Assembly: GCF_000472285.1 (NCBI RefSeq)
Contig: NZ_KI421415.1
Coordinates: forward strand, 48,427 to 95,955
DNA from: Desulfuromonas sp. TF
Lineage (GTDB): Bacteria > Desulfobacterota > Desulfuromonadia > Desulfuromonadales > ATBO01
Reading direction: 5' to 3'
DNA length: 47,529 nucleotides
Shown: piece by piece, positions 46,560 through 47,529 of the stretch
Layout of the letters: each line of letters begins with the position of its first letter
Position numbering within the stretch: position 1 is the stretch's first letter
Made by a program: the position numbers and the translations under genes
The notes under the pieces: model-generated
Seen by the model: the letters and a program-made list of their open reading frames with translations, nothing else
What the model was told of the DNA's origin: nothing
Databases searched by the model: none

Positions 46560-47450
46560 TCAGCCTTTGTGGCCGTCACCCACCAGGAGAGTCAATTTGT
46601 CTCCTGGCCGGAGAATATGATCCTTGGACAGCTTATTCCAGTCCATGATCTGCCGGGTCGCCACATTGAATTGCCGGCCGATATCCCACAGCGTGTCTCC
46701 GGAACGGACCAGGTAAACGATCTTGCGCACGTTCGATGTCTTGGCCGAATTCTGCGAAGGTTTGGCCGAGCCGGTGGATGAAACCATCAGCTTCTGTCCG
46801 GGGCGGATGACATTGTTCCAGCCCAGACGGTTCCAGACCCGTAGTTCCTTCTCCGTTACGCCGAAGCGGCGGGAAATGCTCCACAGGCTGTCTCCCCTGC
46901 GCACCGTATAGGTCTGTCTGCGGGTGCGGACATAGTCATCCTTGAGGCCATCAGGGGGACGATTGTATCCTTTTTTCAGCGGGAGGATGAGATCGCTGCC
47001 GATTCTCAGAGCGCGCGGATTGCTGATTCCGTTCAGTGCGACGATGTCAGCCACCCGGATATCGTGGCGTTGGGCCAGAGCGAGGAGAGTGTCCCCCTGC
47101 TTCACCTTATGCCGCTGATAATTGGCTCTGTCCCGCTCCGGTATCCGGGAATATTTTTCAGCGAACCCTTCTGAAGTGCCGACAGGGATGCGCACCTGAT
47201 AGTTTTTGAGCCCGGGGGGGGTGCACCAGCGCTTCAGTTCAGGATTGAGATTCTTGACCTCGTCATAAGAGACGCCGCAGAGTTCGGCCACAACCTCCAG
47301 GTCGGTCGTGGTGGAGACCTCGACCACGTCGTATTCAATAGGTTGGTGATACTCCAGGCCGATGAATCCGTATTTTTCCGGTTCCTTTGCGATCAACAGC
47401 GTTGCCAGAAGCTTGGGCACATAGTTTTTTGTCTCGGGCTGCAGATATTT
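46560..47450 (-). CDS. MltD-like lytic transglycosylase, C-terminal part with three LysM domains (truncated)
   Basis: 296 residues visible. The first ones, KYLQPETKNYVPKLLATLLIAK, match the segment that follows the catalytic domain of MltD, so the catalytic part and signal peptide are missing. Three LysM domains follow: HKVKQGDTLLALAQRH, YTVRRGDSLWSISRR and YLVRSGDTLWDIGRQ, which bind peptidoglycan glycan chains. Beyond 47451 the sequence switches to an exact copy of TPR-gene DNA, so the gene is broken or misjoined there. The family cuts peptidoglycan to 1,6-anhydro products. Confidence 0.85.
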   Translation of the reverse strand, partial: KYLQPETKNYVPKLLATLLIAKEPEKYGFIGLEYHQPIEYDVVEVSTTTDLEVVAELCGVSYDEVKNLNPELKRWCTPPGLKNYQVRIPVGTSEGFAEKYSRIPERDRANYQRHKVKQGDTLLALAQRHDIRVADIVALNGISNPRALRIGSDLILPLKKGYNRPPDGLKDDYVRTRRQTYTVRRGDSLWSISRRFGVTEKELRVWNRLGWNNVIRPGQKLMVSSTGSAKPSQNSAKTSNVRKIVYLVRSGDTLWDIGRQFNVATRQIMDWNKLSKDHILRPGDKLTLLVGDGHKG

Positions 47451-47451
47451 A

Positions 47452-47529
47452 CCTTGTTGCGCTTCATGTAACAGATGGCGAGCATCCCCATGGCCATCCA
47501 GTGACGCACGAATCCTTTCTGCAGGTATT
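47452..47529. repeat. 78-bp exact copy of 46018-46095 at the window's right edge
   Basis: The last 78 bases are identical to an internal piece of the TPR gene in the same orientation, 1434 bases away. The match starts abruptly after the MltD coding sequence and continues to the window end. A local tandem duplication or a wrong assembly join are both possible. Confidence 0.97.

Overview
The window looks like chromosomal DNA from a Desulfuromonadales-type deltaproteobacterium (Geobacter/Desulfuromonas-like). This is inferred from gene content and style: GC-rich genes; an EF-P/EfpL pair with beta-lysylation genes; a caa3-type oxidase; a glnK-amtB locus with a sigma-54 promoter and an ANTAR regulator; an ACR3-type arsenic locus; an RNase E/G with a long tail; and many short intergenic repeats. 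I see no tRNA, rRNA, CRISPR array, prophage or transposase.

Left part (1-10.7 kb). A truncated efpL diverges from efp, which is followed by epmA. On the minus strand a tightly packed run reads right to left from slyX (10060) through a rhodanese, a MauE/DoxX protein, a cobalamin-type radical SAM protein, epmB, a C39-like peptidase, an RLAN-type ATP-grasp ligase, a GCS2 ligase and an N-formylglutamate amidohydrolase (ending at 1996). The last four form a conserved-looking, functionally unassigned amide-ligase/peptidase cassette. It lies between epmA and epmB, the two EF-P lysylation genes.

Middle part (10.2-25.7 kb). It begins with a glycine-zipper lipoprotein, a degraded fragment of a SCO gene and a lone periplasmic binding protein. 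An intact SCO gene then heads a caa3 oxidase operon (SCO, subunits I, III, IV, then II with two tandem cytochrome c domains, then a CtaB-like prenyltransferase). Next comes a nitrogen-control locus on the minus strand: a soluble histidine kinase, a sigma-54 promoter, a leader with two ANTAR-type hexaloop hairpins and an intrinsic terminator, glnK, amtB, a porin, and an ANTAR response regulator. Beyond the kinase lie a 49-residue zinc-ribbon ORF and a promoter-to-terminator unit of about 230 bases. That unit folds on paper into a long 6S-like rod and is a strong candidate for an unannotated small RNA.

Right part (25.6-47.5 kb). Mostly single genes: L,D-transpeptidase, siroheme reductase, aldehyde dehydrogenase, rhomboid, YbaK-type deacylase, a radical SAM protein, arsC-acr3 behind two matching palindromes, a membrane protein with a DUF4388-like partner, a methyltransferase, a ParA-like ATPase with a zinc-ribbon tail, ABC-F, RNase E/G, Smr and TPR proteins, and the LysM end of an MltD-like transglycosylase. 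The last 78 bases exactly repeat an internal part of the TPR gene (46018-46095). The right edge is therefore either a local duplication or an assembly join, and the MltD gene is cut there. The left edge cuts efpL.

The 233-base gap 35577-35809 and the 133-base gap 46427-46559 show nothing I can name.
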